NCBI GenBank assembly: GCA_023415375.1
Contig: JAEZKW010000062.1
Span: 1 to 6,683 of the forward strand
Origin: Bacillota bacterium
GTDB taxonomy: Bacteria > Bacillota > UBA4882 > UBA8346
Direction: 5' to 3'
DNA: 6,683 bases
Part shown: positions 6,129 through 6,683 of the stretch, in pieces
How the letters are laid out: every line of letters starts with the position of its first letter
How positions within the stretch are numbered: position 1 is the stretch's first letter
Translations under genes and position numbers: made by a program
Notes under the pieces: generated by a model
The model's database searches: none
What the model saw: the letters and a program-made list of their open reading frames with translations, nothing else
Told to the model about the DNA's origin: nothing

Positions 6129-6158
6129 TTGAAACTCCAAGGAACACGCAGGAATTAT
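6129..6158 (+). promoter_or_regulatory. Weak candidate promoter of ruvC
   Basis: TTGAAA (6129-6134) and AATTAT (6153-6158) are 18 bases apart and lie about 55 bases ahead of the ruvC start. The -35 box matches five of six consensus positions and the -10 four of six. In AT-rich DNA this can occur by chance. Confidence 0.25.
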
Positions 6159-6198
6159 TTATCTAAAAGCGAATTTGAATGAATAGATATCCTTGGAT

Positions 6199-6204
6199 GG
6201 AGGG
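6199..6204 (+). promoter_or_regulatory. Ribosome binding site fixing the TTG start of ruvC
   Basis: GGAGGG lies nine bases before TTG 6214-6216. The nearby ATG at 6197 is out of frame, and the TTG puts the catalytic Asp at residue 7 exactly as in known RuvC proteins, so the TTG is the start. Confidence 0.8.
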
Positions 6205-6213
6205 AAAAATTCG

Positions 6214-6683
6214 TTGCTTATATTGGGGATTGATCCGGGAACAGCGATTACCGGTTATGGGCTCGTATCATATGAGGGTAATCATTTGAAAAAAGTAACC
6301 TTTGGAGTAATTCGTACGGGTCCGGAGCTTTCGCTAGCCAGTCGTTTGCAGCATATTTATGGTCAATTGAGCAAAATTATCCAAGAATATCAACCGGATG
6401 CAATTGCCATCGAAGAGTTGTTTTTTAATAAAAATGTACGTACCGCTTTGGCTGTAGGACAGGCCCGCGGTGTGATTTTACTGGCCGCGGCGAATTCCGG
6501 CTATGAAGTGGCTGAATATACACCATTGCAAGTTAAATTAGCCGTAACAGGCTATGGACGGGCGGAAAAAATGCAGATTCAAGAAATGGTCCGGGTTTTA
6601 CTTTGCCTAAACGAAATTCCCAAACCTGATGATGCAGCTGATGCTTTAGCCATCGCGATATGCCATGCCCATTCTTGTAAGAT
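6214..6683 (+). CDS. ruvC: Holliday junction endonuclease RuvC (3' end cut by window edge)
   Basis: 156 codons are visible and the frame runs off the right edge; full-length RuvC is about 165-170 residues, so only a short tail is missing. The protein is a dimeric RNase H-fold endonuclease that nicks Holliday junctions symmetrically, working with the RuvAB branch-migration motor. Visible motifs are LGIDPGTAITGYG at 4-16 with catalytic D7, IEELFF at 66-71 with catalytic E67, the NVRTALAVGQARGV helix at 74-87, YTPLQVKLAVTGYGRAEK at 102-119, and the closing KPDDAADALAIAICH at 137-151, where D140 and D143 complete the DEDD site. All four catalytic acids are present. In many Bacillota ruvA and ruvB follow directly, which is expected beyond the edge. 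yebC is a common upstream neighbour and is not here; the preceding gene is divergent. Confidence 0.96.
   Translation, partial: MLILGIDPGTAITGYGLVSYEGNHLKKVTFGVIRTGPELSLASRLQHIYGQLSKIIQEYQPDAIAIEELFFNKNVRTALAVGQARGVILLAAANSGYEVAEYTPLQVKLAVTGYGRAEKMQIQEMVRVLLCLNEIPKPDDAADALAIAICHAHSCK

Larger units (their letters stand above)
5987..6213. other. AT-rich divergent intergenic region between the M28-like gene and ruvC
   Basis: This 227-base spacer has no supported coding frame or RNA gene. It should hold promoters in both directions. A candidate for ruvC is described separately. For the minus-strand gene I find only a poor match (TTGGAA at 6039-6044 and CATAGT at 6014-6019, 19-base spacing), too weak to annotate. 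Confidence 0.5.

Noticed and set aside
1..6683. CRISPR array, tRNA/rRNA gene, toxin-antitoxin pair or phage defence island
   Set aside because: No regularly spaced direct repeats, tRNA cloverleaf, rRNA segments or paired small overlapping genes are visible; the macrodomain gene alone is not enough to propose a defence system.

Overview
The window reads as chromosomal DNA of an anaerobic, Clostridia-like member of the Bacillota. The reasons are moderate GC, strong GGAGG-type ribosome binding sites, two TTG start codons, a FolE2-type GTP cyclohydrolase, a DUF362 protein with two 4Fe-4S clusters, and a ruvC gene (Bacilli normally use RecU instead of RuvC). This placement is inferred from gene content and style, not from a marker phylogeny.

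Layout from left to right. Positions 1-418 are accessory or decayed: a GC-rich left edge with the tail of an open frame, a 59-codon remnant that looks like the N-terminus of a RadC/JAB-family protein, and a terminator-like hairpin. Two plus-strand genes follow: a macrodomain ADP-ribose/O-acetyl-ADP-ribose hydrolase (419-955) and a membrane-anchored DUF218/SanA-like protein (1067-1741). A minus-strand folE2 (1786-2583) converges on them. A 315-base divergent intergenic region holds a good promoter in each direction and a T-box-like core motif of uncertain meaning. Next, on the plus strand, come a YcdX-type PHP phosphatase (2899-3615), an inverted-repeat intergenic element, and a DUF362-ferredoxin protein (3795-4943). 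A minus-strand four-helix membrane protein (4949-5986) ends 5 bases from the DUF362 gene. The window closes with the 5' part of ruvC (6214 to the right edge) on the plus strand.

Most genes are single-gene units with alternating orientation, and no obvious shared pathway or defence system is visible. FolE2 feeds folate/queuosine synthesis, RuvC acts in recombination, and the macrodomain protein acts on ADP-ribose derivatives. The PHP and DUF362 proteins have recognisable chemistry but unknown substrates.

The most unusual item is the membrane protein at 4949-5986. Its sequence follows the M28 aminopeptidase pattern from end to end, but by eye every zinc-ligand and catalytic position is substituted while the frame is intact. 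That points to a membrane-embedded pseudopeptidase.
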